In this document: positions 17,393 to 26,873 of the stretch, piece by piece | How positions within the stretch are numbered: position 1 is the stretch's first letter | Layout: each line of letters begins with the position of its first letter | Source of the DNA: Bradyrhizobium sp. LLZ17 | Lineage (GTDB): Bacteria; Pseudomonadota; Alphaproteobacteria; Rhizobiales; Xanthobacteraceae | Assembly: GCF_041200145.1 (NCBI RefSeq) | Contig: NZ_CP165734.1 | Span: 2,108,001 to 2,172,000, forward strand | DNA length: 64,000 nucleotides | Direction: 5' to 3' | Program-made: the position numbers and the translations under genes | Notes under the pieces: model-generated | Databases searched by the model: none | What the model was told of the DNA's origin: nothing | Seen by the model: only the letters and a program-made list of their open reading frames with translations

Positions 17393-19726
17393 TTACCATT
17401 TGAACGCCGCCGAAATTTCGTAGGTGCGCGGCACGCCGAGCAATATCTGGTCAGGATAGAACGGATCGCCCCAGATCGCATAGCGCTTGTCGGTGAAGTT
17501 GCGCACCCGGAAGATCAGGCGAGCCTGGTCGACCGCAGAGAGCACCGTCTTGGGGAGATCGACCAAAGCATAGATGTCCCCCACCGTGTAGGCGTTCAGC
17601 GTCACCGTGTTGGCATCGGTGTTGTAGCGATCACCGACATGGCGGCCGACGATACCGAACTCAACGGGCCAGGACGTCAGGAAGCGGTACGACGCACCAG
17701 CATTGGCGACGATGCGCGGCACGTTCGGCGGCGTATTGCCTGAGAACGATCCACCGACGAAATTGTAGTCGGCGTAACGCGCATCGACATAGGCAATGTT
17801 GCCCCACAGCCGCAAAGGCTCGATCGGTCGCACCGATGCGGCGAGCTCGACGCCCTTCGACTGCTGCCGCCCGGCAATGTTAAGCTGCATGCCGCCGGCC
17901 GCCGCATAGACGTTTTTGCGCAGGATATCGTAGGCCGAGAACGACCACTCCGCCCGCTGGTCCCAGAGCAGATGCTTGACGCCGGTCTCATACGTGCGCG
18001 AGGTCGTCAGGTTGAGCGGATCGGTCGGATTAAGCAGAAAGATGTTATTGGCGGAGATGTCGGCTCCGGTGGCGTATTGGCTGAAGAAGGTCAGGCCGGG
18101 TACGGCCTCCCAGGTGTATCCAATACGTCCCGTCGTCGGGACCCAGGATTTCGAGAACGGGAAGTTCGCCTTCTCCAGGCCATTCACGTCGGTCGAGTTG
18201 CGATCAAGGCCGATATGCTCGACGCGCAACCCGCCGACCAGCGCAAAGCTGCGGGTCAGCTTGAGGCGATCTTCGAACGACAGCGCCTCGTTGTCGATCC
18301 GCGCGGTCTGCTGCTGTGTCGTGAGCAGGCCATAATAGCCGCGAGGTGGATCAACCAGCGAGACCGAATCGTCGGGGAAGTTGACTGCGCCCGGCCTGAC
18401 AAAATCGAGATAGCTTGATGAAAGCGTCGTGACCAGACGATTGTCGAGGCCCGCAATATTCGCATCCCAGGTCAGGTCCGTGATATTGCCGACGAGGCGC
18501 TGGCTGTGCGCGACATAGAAGCGCTCACGATCGACCAGGTTCGAAGTGGAGTTGAAGGCCTCGACCTCGTTGTTGAACCATGTGCGCTCCGCCCCATAAG
18601 CATAGGCCTGGCTCTTCAGCGTCAGGTCGGGCGCCAGCTTCAGCTCGAAGCCGCCACGCAGCCACACTTCTTGCGCGACGTTGCGGTTGTCCAGGACGTT
18701 GTAATTGGTATTGGAGGTGCGATCGTCGATCGTGACCGGTCCGAGATTCGTTCCGTTGAAATTCGAGACAGAGCTGCCGGAGACGATTCCAGCCGTCGCA
18801 TGCGAGCCGCTGAATGCGACCGGCACCAGCGGCGCACCCCAATACGCCCTTCCGCGATCCTCCCGATACTCGATCGCGCCCCAGACCTTGAGGCTGTCGG
18901 AGACGTGGTAGTTGAGCTGGCCGGAGACATCGAGCGTCCTGGTGTTGGTGTCGTCGGCGAAGCCGTTGAGCGACGAGCGGCTGACGTCGAAGCGGTAGTC
19001 GAGGCCCTGCACGTCGGTGCTGCCGCCGGAGCCGTAATGTGTACGGAACGAGTTCAACAGATCATACGAGACATCCGCCTCGTTGCGGATTGGGCCGGTG
19101 TGCGGCTGCCTGGTGACGAAATTGATTGCGCCGCCGCTGGCGCCCTCGCCCGACATCAGCGAGGCCGGGCCTTTCAAGATCTCGATGGCCTCCAGATTGG
19201 CCGTATCCATGACCCGCGATGTCATGTTCTGCGGGCCGATCTTGATGCCGTTGTAGAGCGTGTTGATCTGGCTGTTGGTGAAGCCGCGCATCGAGAAAGC
19301 TGACGGCTCGGCCGGATTGTCACCCGCGGTGACGCCGACCGCGCCCTGGGCGACATCCGAGACGGTGCGGTAGCCCTGCTCGCGCATTGTTTCCGCCGAG
19401 ATCACCTCGACGGTCGCAGGCGTTTCACGCACGGTCAAGCCGAGACGCGAGGCGCTTTGCGCCACCGCATTGGTGTTGAGCGGCGTCTGCGCGGTTGCCG
19501 ATGGCACGGCCAGCGCGGTCGCAGGCCTGCGCGCTGCCTCGCGGCGTGCGGCCTGCCTTGCGCGTCCGGCCGGCTTGCGGGACTGTGGCGAGGTCACCTC
19601 CACCGGCGGCAGCTGCTCGCGTGCCTGCTGCGCCAGGGCTGCGGGCATATCGATGGCGGCAAACGAAGTGAGCGTGGCGGACGCAAGCAAAAAGCCGCGC
19701 GGTCGCGCAAGACGGACGGAAGACAT
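17393..19726 (-). CDS. TonB-dependent receptor (siderophore-receptor type) behind a cobalamin riboswitch
   Basis: This 777-residue outer-membrane receptor has a signal peptide (about residues 1-32, ending PAALAQ) and a likely TonB box (EQLPPVEVTSP). The plug domain (RETPATVEVISAETM, FSMRGFTNSQINTLYNGI, ILKGPASLMSGEGASGGAI) is followed by a beta-barrel ending YEISAAFKW. The plug looks like FhuA/FpvA-type siderophore receptors rather than BtuB. The gene lies behind a cobalamin riboswitch on the same strand, so the physiological cargo may be a corrinoid or a cobalt chelate. Start ATG 19726 has GAGGTC upstream. It is co-transcribed with the PepSY gene. No BtuCDF genes are in the window. Confidence 0.88.
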   Translation of the reverse strand: MSSVRLARPRGFLLASATLTSFAAIDMPAALAQQAREQLPPVEVTSPQSRKPAGRARQAARREAARRPATALAVPSATAQTPLNTNAVAQSASRLGLTVRETPATVEVISAETMREQGYRTVSDVAQGAVGVTAGDNPAEPSAFSMRGFTNSQINTLYNGIKIGPQNMTSRVMDTANLEAIEILKGPASLMSGEGASGGAINFVTRQPHTGPIRNEADVSYDLLNSFRTHYGSGGSTDVQGLDYRFDVSRSSLNGFADDTNTRTLDVSGQLNYHVSDSLKVWGAIEYREDRGRAYWGAPLVPVAFSGSHATAGIVSGSSVSNFNGTNLGPVTIDDRTSNTNYNVLDNRNVAQEVWLRGGFELKLAPDLTLKSQAYAYGAERTWFNNEVEAFNSTSNLVDRERFYVAHSQRLVGNITDLTWDANIAGLDNRLVTTLSSSYLDFVRPGAVNFPDDSVSLVDPPRGYYGLLTTQQQTARIDNEALSFEDRLKLTRSFALVGGLRVEHIGLDRNSTDVNGLEKANFPFSKSWVPTTGRIGYTWEAVPGLTFFSQYATGADISANNIFLLNPTDPLNLTTSRTYETGVKHLLWDQRAEWSFSAYDILRKNVYAAAGGMQLNIAGRQQSKGVELAASVRPIEPLRLWGNIAYVDARYADYNFVGGSFSGNTPPNVPRIVANAGASYRFLTSWPVEFGIVGRHVGDRYNTDANTVTLNAYTVGDIYALVDLPKTVLSAVDQARLIFRVRNFTDKRYAIWGDPFYPDQILLGVPRTYEISAAFKW

Positions 19727-19845
19727 GGTCTTGGACCTCGGTGTGACGTCGGTGGCACGTCACAGCGAACCAAGGTCCCATCTTCGGCCGTTCAGCCCTC
19801 CGATGAAGCCAAATGTCTGTACTCCCCGACCGACATCTTCGCGTG

Positions 19846-20032
19846 TGACCACGGCTGACGGCAGGTCTCCTGGCTCGCGGGTCATTACCGCTTCGTCGCC
19901 TTCCCGGGACCGAGGGCCCAGTGGCTGATGACGAAGGATTCGCCGCTTACAGTTGCGGGGGCAGCTACGGCATTGGGGACAATTTCCCCGCACCGCATTC
20001 CCTTTTCACCCCCTCTCGGGGAAACCGTCACG
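19846..20032 (-). promoter_or_regulatory. Cobalamin riboswitch upstream of the TonB receptor
   Basis: On the minus strand the conserved parts come in the right order. GGGTGAAAAGGGAATGCGG lies at about 20010-19992, then the core GCCCCCGCAACTGTAAGCGG at about 19962-19943. The B12 box GCCAGGAGACCTGCC is at 19874-19860. In known cases cobalamin binding shuts off expression of the gene downstream, here the TonB receptor and PepSY gene. The exact ends are estimated. Confidence 0.95.
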
Positions 20033-20034
20033 GT

Positions 20035-20064
20035 CATCTAGGATTACGATCAAGACAGAGTCAA
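20035..20064 (-). promoter_or_regulatory. Probable sigma-70 promoter of riboswitch-receptor transcript
   Basis: TTGACT (20064-20059) and TAGATG (20040-20035) are separated by 18 bases on the minus strand. They would start transcription just upstream of the riboswitch 5' end. The position fits well; the -10 box is not perfect. Confidence 0.5.
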
Positions 20065-20119
20065 TGTGCCTGTTGCGGCGACGTTGCCACAGCGACCAAC
20101 TTTCCCAGGAGATTTTCGT

Positions 20120-20690
20120 ATGGAGGGCGAAACCTTCCTCTGGCTGATCCGTCATGCCGTCGTCAATGGCGTCAGGGGCACCATCCACGCGCCCGACGCG
20201 CCGGCTGATCTCAGTGACCGGGCGCAGTTGGACGCGCTAGAACGGTATCTGCCGCGAGAGGCCGCGAGCTATGCGAGTCCGTCGCGACGCACGGTCGAGA
20301 CGGCCCGCGCGCTGAAGCTCGATCCGGCGCTCGTGGGCGAATTCAGCGAGCAGGATTTTGGCGATTGGACCGGCCGGCGGCATGACGAACTCGCGGCCAG
20401 TGGCGGTGACAGCTATGCGCAGTTCTGGAATGATCCCGCGCATCAGCGACCGCCGAACGGTGAGCTTCGAGGATCAGGTCGCGCGGGTCCGGCTCGGTCT
20501 CGCACGGATTGGCGCCGGGCCAGCGACGCTCGTCGTGCATTCAGGCACCATTCGCGCTGCACTCTGCATCGCGCTCGATCTGGCGCCGGACGCGGCCCTG
20601 CGCTTCGTGATCGATCCGTTGTCGCTGACCCGGATCGATCGGCTCGCAACAGGCTGGCGCGTGATGTGCGTCAATCAGTGCGTGGCATGA
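20120..20690 (+). pseudogene. Histidine phosphatase family protein (alpha-ribazole phosphatase-like), frameshifted
   Basis: This is a phosphoglycerate-mutase-fold phosphatase; in this context it probably removes the phosphate from alpha-ribazole phosphate or adenosylcobalamin phosphate (CobC role). The catalytic histidine lies in WLIRHAVVNG near the start and the second conserved histidine in LVVHSGTIRAALCIA. The frame breaks at about 20463, between PPNGE and FEDQVARVRLGL; two missing bases (an AG in GAGAGC) explain it. Corrected length is about 190 residues. ATG 20120 has AGGAG about 9 bases upstream. It is divergent from the riboswitch-receptor unit and convergent with cobT, ending 6 bases from it. 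Confidence 0.75.
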
Positions 20691-20696
20691 GCCGGA

Positions 20697-21748
20697 TCAG
20701 GCCGGACGATCCGGCACATTGGCCTGCGCGAACGTCGCCATGCCGTTGTGAAGGCTGCACGCGAGCCGCACCAGTGGCAGCGCGATGGCCGCGCCCGATC
20801 CTTCCCCGAGCCTGAGATCAAGGCTGATGAGCGGCTGAACGTTCAGCGCGCGCAGCACCAACCGATGCCCCTGCTCCGCAGACTGGTGCGACGGCAGCAG
20901 GAACGGTTGGCACGCCGGATTCAGGCGCACCGCGGCCAGCGCCGCGACGGATACGATAAAGCCGTCGATCAGCACCGGAATGCGGCGCTGCGCGGCGCGA
21001 TGATCGCACCGCAGATCGCTGCGATTTCAAGACCGCCAACGGCGCAAAGAATTTTTTCGGGCGATTTGTCCGCAACGCTATGACGCGCAATCGCGGCATC
21101 GATCACCCGGGCCTTGTGCACCCGGCCGGCGGCATCGACACCGGTGCCGGTGCCGGCGATTTCTTCAGCGCTCACCCGGAGCAGGCCCGCCGCAATTGCC
21201 GCCGACGCCGTCGTGTTGCCGATGCCCATCTCGCCGAAGATCAAGAGATCTGGCTGGGTCGCGCCCGCACGGACGACCGCGCGCTGGCCGGCTTCGAAGG
21301 CAAATGCCAGCTCTGCAGGTTCGAGCGCAGCTTCCATGCTGAAGTCGCGGGTGCCGTTGCGCGGCTTGTCGGTGACAATGCCCGCCATCTCCTCCAGCGC
21401 CAGCGTGCCGGCGTCGACCACCTCGAGGCTCGATCCCAGCTCACGCGCCAGCACCGAGATCGCTGCACCGCCTGAGGCAAAATTCGCCATCATCGCGATG
21501 GTGACGGGTTGCGGATAGGCCGAGACGCCCTGCGCGACGATACCGTGATCGCCGGCGAAGATGATGATCGGCACACGCGCGGCACGGGGTTGTTCGGTTG
21601 CTTGCAGGCCCGCGAGTTCGATCGCGAGTTGCTCGAGCCGGCCGAGCGAGCCGGTCGGCTTCGTCAGTTGCGCCTGTCGCGCAATCGCCGCGTCGCGATG
21701 AACCTCGGAGATGTTTGGACAGTTTTGGTAGACCCATTCGGGGAGCAT
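20697..21748 (-). pseudogene. cobT: Nicotinate-nucleotide-dimethylbenzimidazole phosphoribosyltransferase, frameshifted
   Basis: This enzyme activates 5,6-dimethylbenzimidazole to alpha-ribazole phosphate, the lower ligand of B12. Family blocks are KPTGSLGRLEQLA near residue 30, IIFAGDHGIVAQGVS, FGEMGIGNTTASAA and the C-terminal catalytic-glutamate region [10 protein letters not shown]. Reading breaks at about 20998, where GAIIA should run into [16 protein letters not shown]. One G missing from GCGGCC to give GCGCC accounts for it. The corrected protein has 350 residues, normal size. It is the last gene of the long leftward cob operon. The name cobU is used for it in Pseudomonas denitrificans nomenclature. 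Confidence 0.87.
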
Positions 21749-21763
21749 GCTGCCTCGCTTGGC

Positions 21764-22513
21764 CTACGGCCTGCGTTTGAGAATGTAGCTGTCCATGATC
21801 CAGCCATGCCGCTGGCGCGCGTCATGCCGCGCGGCGACGATGCGCGGGCCCGCTTCAGCAAGCGCGCCGGACATGAGGATCTGATCGGGCATGCCGAGAT
21901 AGGCGCCCCACCAGATATGCAGGCCAGCCGGATCGAGCGACTCGAATGCCGTGCCGCCGTCCAACATCACCACAACGGTGTCCGTGCCCTGCGGCCAGCC
22001 GCCTTCGCGCAACCGCCGGCCGGTCGTCACCAGAAAGGGCTCGCCAATATCGTTGAGCGGCAGCGCATGCGCGGCGCACAGCGCCTGGATCGACGTGATG
22101 CCGGGCACGACCTCGATCTTCGGTGAGGGATTGAGCCGCCGCGCAATGCGCAGCGAGGAATCGTAGAGCGAGGGATCGCCCCAGATCAGCAGCGCAACCT
22201 TGCCGTCCCCGCCGAGGTGGCCGGCGATCGTCTGAGACCAGGTCGCTGCGACCGCATCATGCCAACCGTCCACGCCCTTGCGGTAATCCGCCTCGTCCGC
22301 ATCGCGTAGCGGCAGGTCAAACTCCGCGATGCGCGTCTTGTCGTTCGTGAGCACATCCGCGCAGATCGTCCGCCGCAGGTCGGCGAGATCGGATTTCGCG
22401 GCCCCTTTGCGTGGAATCAGGACGAGATCGGCCGCGTTGATCGCAGCGATCGCCGCGCGCGTGAGCTGCTCGGGATCGCCGCAGCCGATGCCTATCAGCG
22501 AAAGCGTCAGCAT
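21764..22513 (-). CDS. cobF: Precorrin-6A synthase (deacetylating)
   Basis: This 249-residue SAM-dependent methyltransferase of the aerobic B12 pathway methylates C1 of precorrin-5 with loss of acetate. The tetrapyrrole methylase fold shows in SLIGIGCGDPEQLT at the N-terminus, LLIWGDPSLYDSS and EVVPGITSIQALCAA. The ATG at 22513 overlaps the cobA stop as TGATG; a GTG one codon upstream is also possible. CobF is specific to the oxygen-requiring route, in agreement with cobG and cobN in the same operon. No lesions are seen. Confidence 0.93.
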   Translation of the reverse strand: MLTLSLIGIGCGDPEQLTRAAIAAINAADLVLIPRKGAAKSDLADLRRTICADVLTNDKTRIAEFDLPLRDADEADYRKGVDGWHDAVAATWSQTIAGHLGGDGKVALLIWGDPSLYDSSLRIARRLNPSPKIEVVPGITSIQALCAAHALPLNDIGEPFLVTTGRRLREGGWPQGTDTVVVMLDGGTAFESLDPAGLHIWWGAYLGMPDQILMSGALAEAGPRIVAARHDARQRHGWIMDSYILKRRP

Positions 22514-23241
22514 CACGGACCGCCCTCCGCCAGCGCCCCGAACAGGATGACGGCCGCCGTCGAGGCTGCCCCGCCCCGCGCAAGCTGTTCGGCAAGCGCT
22601 GCAATGGTGGTGCGGACCAGCCCCTCGTCGGCGCGGCCGAGGGATTCGGCAAACAGTGCCGGGGTGTTTGGCGCCAGCCCATGTTCGATCAGTTTTGCGG
22701 CAAGCGCCGGAAAGGTCCGGCGGCCCATATAGACCACGGTCGTCGCCTCGGGATCGGCCAACGCAGCCCAGTTGAGGTTTTGCGGTAGCTCGCCGCTGAC
22801 ATCGGCGCCGGTGACGAACTGCACCCTGCGCGAGGTGTGGCGGCGGGTCAGCGGAATGCCGGCGTGCGCAGCCGCGACGCAGGCCGAGGTGACACCCGGA
22901 ATGATCTCGTAGCCGATGCCGGCTTCGCGCAGCGTGTCGAGCTCCTCCTCGAGCCGGCCAAAAATGCCGGCATCGCCCGACTTCAAGCGGACCACACGGA
23001 TACCGGTCGCCGCATAGTCGACCAGGAGACGATTAACATGGTGCTGCTTGGTCGAAGGAAGGCCAGCTCTTTTGCCCACCGCGACGAGGTTGGCGCCGGG
23101 CCGGGCGAGATCGAGGATCGCACCGGAGGCGAGATCGTCGTAGAGCACGACGTCGGCCTCCCGCAGCCGTGCCGCGCCCTTCAGCGTGAGCAGCTCGGGA
23201 TCGCCGGGGCCGGCGGAGATGAAGGAGACAAAGCCGCTCAC
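22513..23241 (-). CDS. cobA: Uroporphyrinogen-III C-methyltransferase
   Basis: This 242-residue SAM-dependent enzyme methylates uroporphyrinogen III at C2 and C7 to give precorrin-2, the entry step of B12 synthesis. It has the SUMT signature FISAGPGDPELLTLKGA at residues 7-23, VVRLKSGDAGIFGR near residue 85 and YEIIPGVTSACVAAAHAGI. There is no fused CysG-like dehydrogenase or uroporphyrinogen synthase part. Start ATG overlaps the cobB stop by 4 bases, and its own stop overlaps the cobF start. Confidence 0.93.
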   Translation of the reverse strand: MSGFVSFISAGPGDPELLTLKGAARLREADVVLYDDLASGAILDLARPGANLVAVGKRAGLPSTKQHHVNRLLVDYAATGIRVVRLKSGDAGIFGRLEEELDTLREAGIGYEIIPGVTSACVAAAHAGIPLTRRHTSRRVQFVTGADVSGELPQNLNWAALADPEATTVVYMGRRTFPALAAKLIEHGLAPNTPALFAESLGRADEGLVRTTIAALAEQLARGGAASTAAVILFGALAEGGP

Positions 23242-24548
23242 CGGTCCTCCGCGATCAGATGAAAGAACGTCCCAGTGGCTCGTCCCCGGCGCGAGCCGGT
23301 CTCGGCAATGACCGCACCGGTTGCGTCGTGCACGACGGCCAGCGGCGTATCGGGTTGGGCCAGGATGGTCGAATAGTGGAATTCGTGGCCGCGAAGGCGC
23401 GCGCCGGCTTGATGTCCAGGCATCGGCGCGGCGAGCGCCGCCAATCGATAGCCCAGATGCATGCGGCGTTTGGCAAAGCTCGTCTCCAGGCCGAGCAGGC
23501 CCGTCATCTCATGACGCGCGCCGTCTGCGTCGGTGAGGCCTGCGCCGAGCACCATATAACCTCCGCACTCCCCGTGCACCGGACTCGTCGCGGCGAAAGC
23601 GCGCAAGCCGCCGGCGAAGCGTGCGTTGGCGGCGAGTTGACCGGCGTGGAGCTCCGGGTAGCCGCCGGGCAGCCAGCACACATCGGCGCTCGTGTCGGGC
23701 GCTTCATCGGCAAGTGGCGAGAACGTCAAAATCTCGGCGCCGGCGGCACGCCAGCCTTCCAGCATGTGCGGATAGACGAAGGAGAACGCGGCATCGCGGG
23801 CGAGCGCGATGCGCTGGCCGGGCGGCGTCACGTGCAGGCCGTTCCCCGCAGGCCGCGGCGACCACGTGGCGGCCGATCGCAGCACGGCATCGAGGTCGAC
23901 ATGTTCGGCGACAAAACGCGCGGCTTCGTCGATCAGACTGCCGATCTCGGCCTGCTCCTCGGCCTGCACCAGGCCGAGGTGCCGCTTCGGCAGGCTGATC
24001 TCGGCATGGCGCGGCAGCGCGCCGAACACGGCAATGCCGACATCGGCAAGCGCACGACGCACAAGGTCCTCATGACGAGGGCTCGCGACGCGGTTGAGCA
24101 CGACGCCGGCAAGACGCAGGCCGGCGCGGTAGTCGCGAAGGCCCGCGGCAATTGCCGCCGCGGTCTGCGCCTGCCCGGACGGATCGATCACCAGCAGCAC
24201 CGGCCAGCCCAGCATCTCCGCAATATCGGCCGTAGCACCGTTGCCGCTGACGCCGCGTGCAGCGACTCCGTCGAACAGGCCCATGGAGCCTTCCGCAAGC
24301 ACGACATCGGCATCGACAGCGCGGCTGACGAGATGTTCGATCGTCACGCGATCCATTGCCCAGCTGTCGACGTTGACGGAGGCACGCCCGGTAGCTGCGG
24401 CATGGAAGGCTGGATCGATATAGTCAGGGCCGCTCTTGAGACATTGTACCTTCAGTCCGCGATTGTGCCAGGCACGCGCGAGCGCCAAGGTCAGCGTGGT
24501 CTTGCCGACCCCTGAAGCCGGTGCGGAAATGACGAGGCCTGCCGGCAT
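23238..24548 (-). CDS. cobB: Cobyrinic acid a,c-diamide synthase
   Basis: This 436-residue glutamine-dependent amidotransferase amidates the a and c side chains of hydrogenobyrinic or cobyrinic acid using ATP. The N-terminal P-loop (SAPASGVGKTTLTLAL) and KSGPDYIDPAFH belong to the synthetase half. The C-terminal half is a class I glutamine amidotransferase with the nucleophilic cysteine in HGECGGYMVLG. ATG at 24548 overlaps the cobM stop as TGATG; a GTG immediately upstream is an alternative. It is in the middle of the leftward cob operon and intact. Confidence 0.92.
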   Translation of the reverse strand: MPAGLVISAPASGVGKTTLTLALARAWHNRGLKVQCLKSGPDYIDPAFHAAATGRASVNVDSWAMDRVTIEHLVSRAVDADVVLAEGSMGLFDGVAARGVSGNGATADIAEMLGWPVLLVIDPSGQAQTAAAIAAGLRDYRAGLRLAGVVLNRVASPRHEDLVRRALADVGIAVFGALPRHAEISLPKRHLGLVQAEEQAEIGSLIDEAARFVAEHVDLDAVLRSAATWSPRPAGNGLHVTPPGQRIALARDAAFSFVYPHMLEGWRAAGAEILTFSPLADEAPDTSADVCWLPGGYPELHAGQLAANARFAGGLRAFAATSPVHGECGGYMVLGAGLTDADGARHEMTGLLGLETSFAKRRMHLGYRLAALAAPMPGHQAGARLRGHEFHYSTILAQPDTPLAVVHDATGAVIAETGSRRGRATGTFFHLIAEDR

Positions 24549-25330
24549 CACGACGCCTCCGGAAAACGGGGCTCGGCGCCGATGGGCCGGTAGCGGCGAT
24601 CATAATCGGCCGCATAAAGCCGGCTCTCGGAAAAGTCCGCCGAGCCGAGCGTCTTGCCGACCAGGATGAGCGCCGTACGTTCGAGCTCCGCACCGACGGC
24701 GGCATCGAGCGCTGCCAGCGTCGCACGGACGACGCGCTGATCCGGCCAGCTCGCGCGCCAGACGATCGCGACCGGGCAGTCCGCGCCATAATGCGGCGTG
24801 AGTTCGGCAATGACCTTGTCGAGCAGATGGATCGACAGATGGATGGCGAGCACCGCGCCGGTGGCGGCGAAGGCGGCAAGCTTTTCGCCTTCGGGCATTG
24901 CGCTGGCGCGGCCCGGGGTCCGCGTGAGGACTACGGTCTGTGCAAGGCCCGGCAGCGTCAGCTCGGCTTCGAGTGCAGCCGCAGCGGCGGAGAAGGACGG
25001 CACGCCGGGTGTTACTGTAAAGGGAATTCCAAGCGCGCGCAGCCGACGGAGTTGCTCGCCCATCGCCGACCAGATCGAGAGATCGCCGGAATGCAGCCGC
25101 GCGACGTCCCTGCCCTCAGCATCCGCGCCGGCGATCTCCGCGATGATCTCATCGAGCGACAGCGGCGCGGTGTTGACGATCCTCGCGCCCGGCGGGCAAT
25201 GCGCGAGCACGCCCTCCGGCACAAGCGAACCGGCATAGAGGCAGACCGGAGAGGTCGCGATCAGGTCGCGGCCGCGCAACGTCAGCAAGTCGGGAGCACC
25301 CGGTCCCGCGCCGATGAAATGCACCGTCAT
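24548..25330 (-). CDS. cobM: Precorrin-4 C11-methyltransferase
   Basis: This 260-residue tetrapyrrole methylase converts precorrin-4 to precorrin-5. It shows the family start [18 protein letters not shown], the [18 protein letters not shown] loop and [17 protein letters not shown]. The ATG at 25330 overlaps the cobE stop by 4 bases (ATGA) and begins exactly where homologues begin. A longer frame upstream runs through cobE in a different phase and is not used. Intact. Confidence 0.93.
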   Translation of the reverse strand: MTVHFIGAGPGAPDLLTLRGRDLIATSPVCLYAGSLVPEGVLAHCPPGARIVNTAPLSLDEIIAEIAGADAEGRDVARLHSGDLSIWSAMGEQLRRLRALGIPFTVTPGVPSFSAAAAALEAELTLPGLAQTVVLTRTPGRASAMPEGEKLAAFAATGAVLAIHLSIHLLDKVIAELTPHYGADCPVAIVWRASWPDQRVVRATLAALDAAVGAELERTALILVGKTLGSADFSESRLYAADYDRRYRPIGAEPRFPEAS

Positions 25331-25695
25331 GCGCCGTCTCCTTCCGCGATGGCCGCGGTGGCGGTCCGATCCTGCGAGATCGCCCGCGTCGAAAGCAGCC
25401 GCGCGTGCGGACCAGCTGCCGCGAGCGCCGCAGCCTCGGCAACCGAGCCCGTGCCGAACGCTTCGGTGATGCGTTCTGATCGGGTCGGCGTGTCGATGCC
25501 GGCCAGGACATCGGCTAAAACCGCCTTGATGGGCACGCCGCATTCCCGCGCGAGTAATTTCAGCGCCTCGGCATCGGCCTTCTCGCTGACGGTCGCGAGA
25601 GCCGCAACGCCCGCGGGACCGCCGGCCGCCACAAGCGCTTCACGCAGCGACGCGAGCGTGGCGTCGCGCCTGAACCCGAGACCGGCGACCTTCAT
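25327..25695 (-). CDS. cobE: Cobalamin biosynthesis protein CobE (CbiG C-terminal domain)
   Basis: This small protein of 122 residues corresponds to the C-terminal domain of CbiG. CobE is needed for full aerobic B12 synthesis, but its exact role is not settled. It starts [20 protein letters not shown] and contains the family stretch [20 protein letters not shown] and a proline near [14 protein letters not shown]. The start was chosen from the ATGA overlap with cobL and from similarity to the usual N-terminus. It is 4-base coupled on both sides in the cob operon. Confidence 0.88.
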   Translation of the reverse strand: MKVAGLGFRRDATLASLREALVAAGGPAGVAALATVSEKADAEALKLLARECGVPIKAVLADVLAGIDTPTRSERITEAFGTGSVAEAAALAAAGPHARLLSTRAISQDRTATAAIAEGDGA

Positions 25696-26873
25696 CGGAC
25701 CGTACTCCATTGCACCACCGGCCGCGCTGCCTCCCAGGACCGATAGCGACCGAGCGGAGCGGCATGCGAAATCTCGACCCGCATCAGTTCGCCGCCATGG
25801 CGCTGATGCAATTCGCCGAGCAGCGCTTCCGTCTCCAGCGTCACGGCATGCGCAACAAGCCGCGTGCCGGACACAAGACGCGACCACACGGCGTCGAACA
25901 TCGTGAGGTCGAGGCCGCCACCGATGAAGACGGCATCTGGCGCTTCCAAGTCAACGAGAGCCTCGGGTGCCTTTCCCGCGACCACATTGATCCGATGCGT
26001 CAACCCGAAGGTTGCAGCGTTGCTGCGGATGTTCGCGGCGCGATCTTCGCGCGATTCGACGGCAATCGCGGCGCCGCCGCACAGCGCCCACTCGACCGAG
26101 ATCGAGCCCGCGCCGGCGCCGATGTCCCACAGCCGCTCGCCGGGGCGCGGCGCCAGCGCCGAGAGCGCAAGCGCGCGCACAGGCCGCTTGGTGATCTGAC
26201 CATCATGGGCGAAGAGATCGTCCGGCAGTCCCGAGTTGCGGGGGATGCCCTGAGTTCCCCTCGCCAGCAGCGCTACCGCAACCAGTTTTTCGTCAGAATC
26301 ATCAGCAAAGAGCTCGGCGCGATGCTGGTCGATGTATTCACGTGGGCCGCCAAGGGCAGCGAGCGTCCATAAGATTGAAGCGCCCCATCTTCGTTGCGTC
26401 AGCCATTTCGCAAGATCGCCGACCGCCGCTGCGTCACGCATCAGACAGATGACCCGTGCATTTTTCGCCAGATGCGGAACCAGGCGCTCGAACGGCGCGG
26501 CGTGAAGTCCAAGGCACGCGACCGATTCGAGACGCCAGCCAAGCCGCGCAGCGACGAGCGAGAAGGTCGAAGGGCCCGGATACGCGATCCATTCGTCGCC
26601 ACCAAGCTTCTCGGCAAGGCTTGCGCCCACGCCATGCCAGAACGGATCGCCGGAGGCGAGCACTACCGTTGGCCTGTCGCGGCAGCTCAGCACGATTTCT
26701 GCATCGAACGGAATCGGCCACGGTCGGCCACGGCTGGTCACGCCTGCAAGCGCAAGATGACGCTCACCGCCAAAGACAGTTTCGGCGTCAACCAGCGCCT
26801 TTCGGCTTGCGTCAGACAGCCCGGCAAGGCCATCTTCGCCGATGCCGATGATCGTCAGCCAGGGATCAACCAT
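25692..26873 (-). CDS. cobL: Precorrin-6Y C5,15-methyltransferase (decarboxylating)
   Basis: This is a two-domain enzyme of 393 residues. The N-terminal tetrapyrrole methylase domain (LTIIGIGEDGLAGLS, VVLASGDPFWHGVG) methylates one position. The C-terminal CbiT-type domain with the SAM motif LWDIGAGAGSISVEWA does the second methylation and the decarboxylation, yielding precorrin-8X. The start ATG at 26873 lies on the other strand from the ATG of cobK and the two share two bases. In the operon mRNA the stretch before cobL is the antisense of cobK, so its ribosome-binding site lies within that antisense sequence. Confidence 0.92.
   Translation of the reverse strand: MVDPWLTIIGIGEDGLAGLSDASRKALVDAETVFGGERHLALAGVTSRGRPWPIPFDAEIVLSCRDRPTVVLASGDPFWHGVGASLAEKLGGDEWIAYPGPSTFSLVAARLGWRLESVACLGLHAAPFERLVPHLAKNARVICLMRDAAAVGDLAKWLTQRRWGASILWTLAALGGPREYIDQHRAELFADDSDEKLVAVALLARGTQGIPRNSGLPDDLFAHDGQITKRPVRALALSALAPRPGERLWDIGAGAGSISVEWALCGGAAIAVESREDRAANIRSNAATFGLTHRINVVAGKAPEALVDLEAPDAVFIGGGLDLTMFDAVWSRLVSGTRLVAHAVTLETEALLGELHQRHGGELMRVEISHAAPLGRYRSWEAARPVVQWSTVR

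Noticed and set aside
17393..19726. Naming the TonB receptor as BtuB or as an iron-siderophore receptor
   Set aside because: The plug resembles siderophore receptors but the riboswitch points to B12 or cobalt; the cargo cannot be decided from sequence, so neither name was used.
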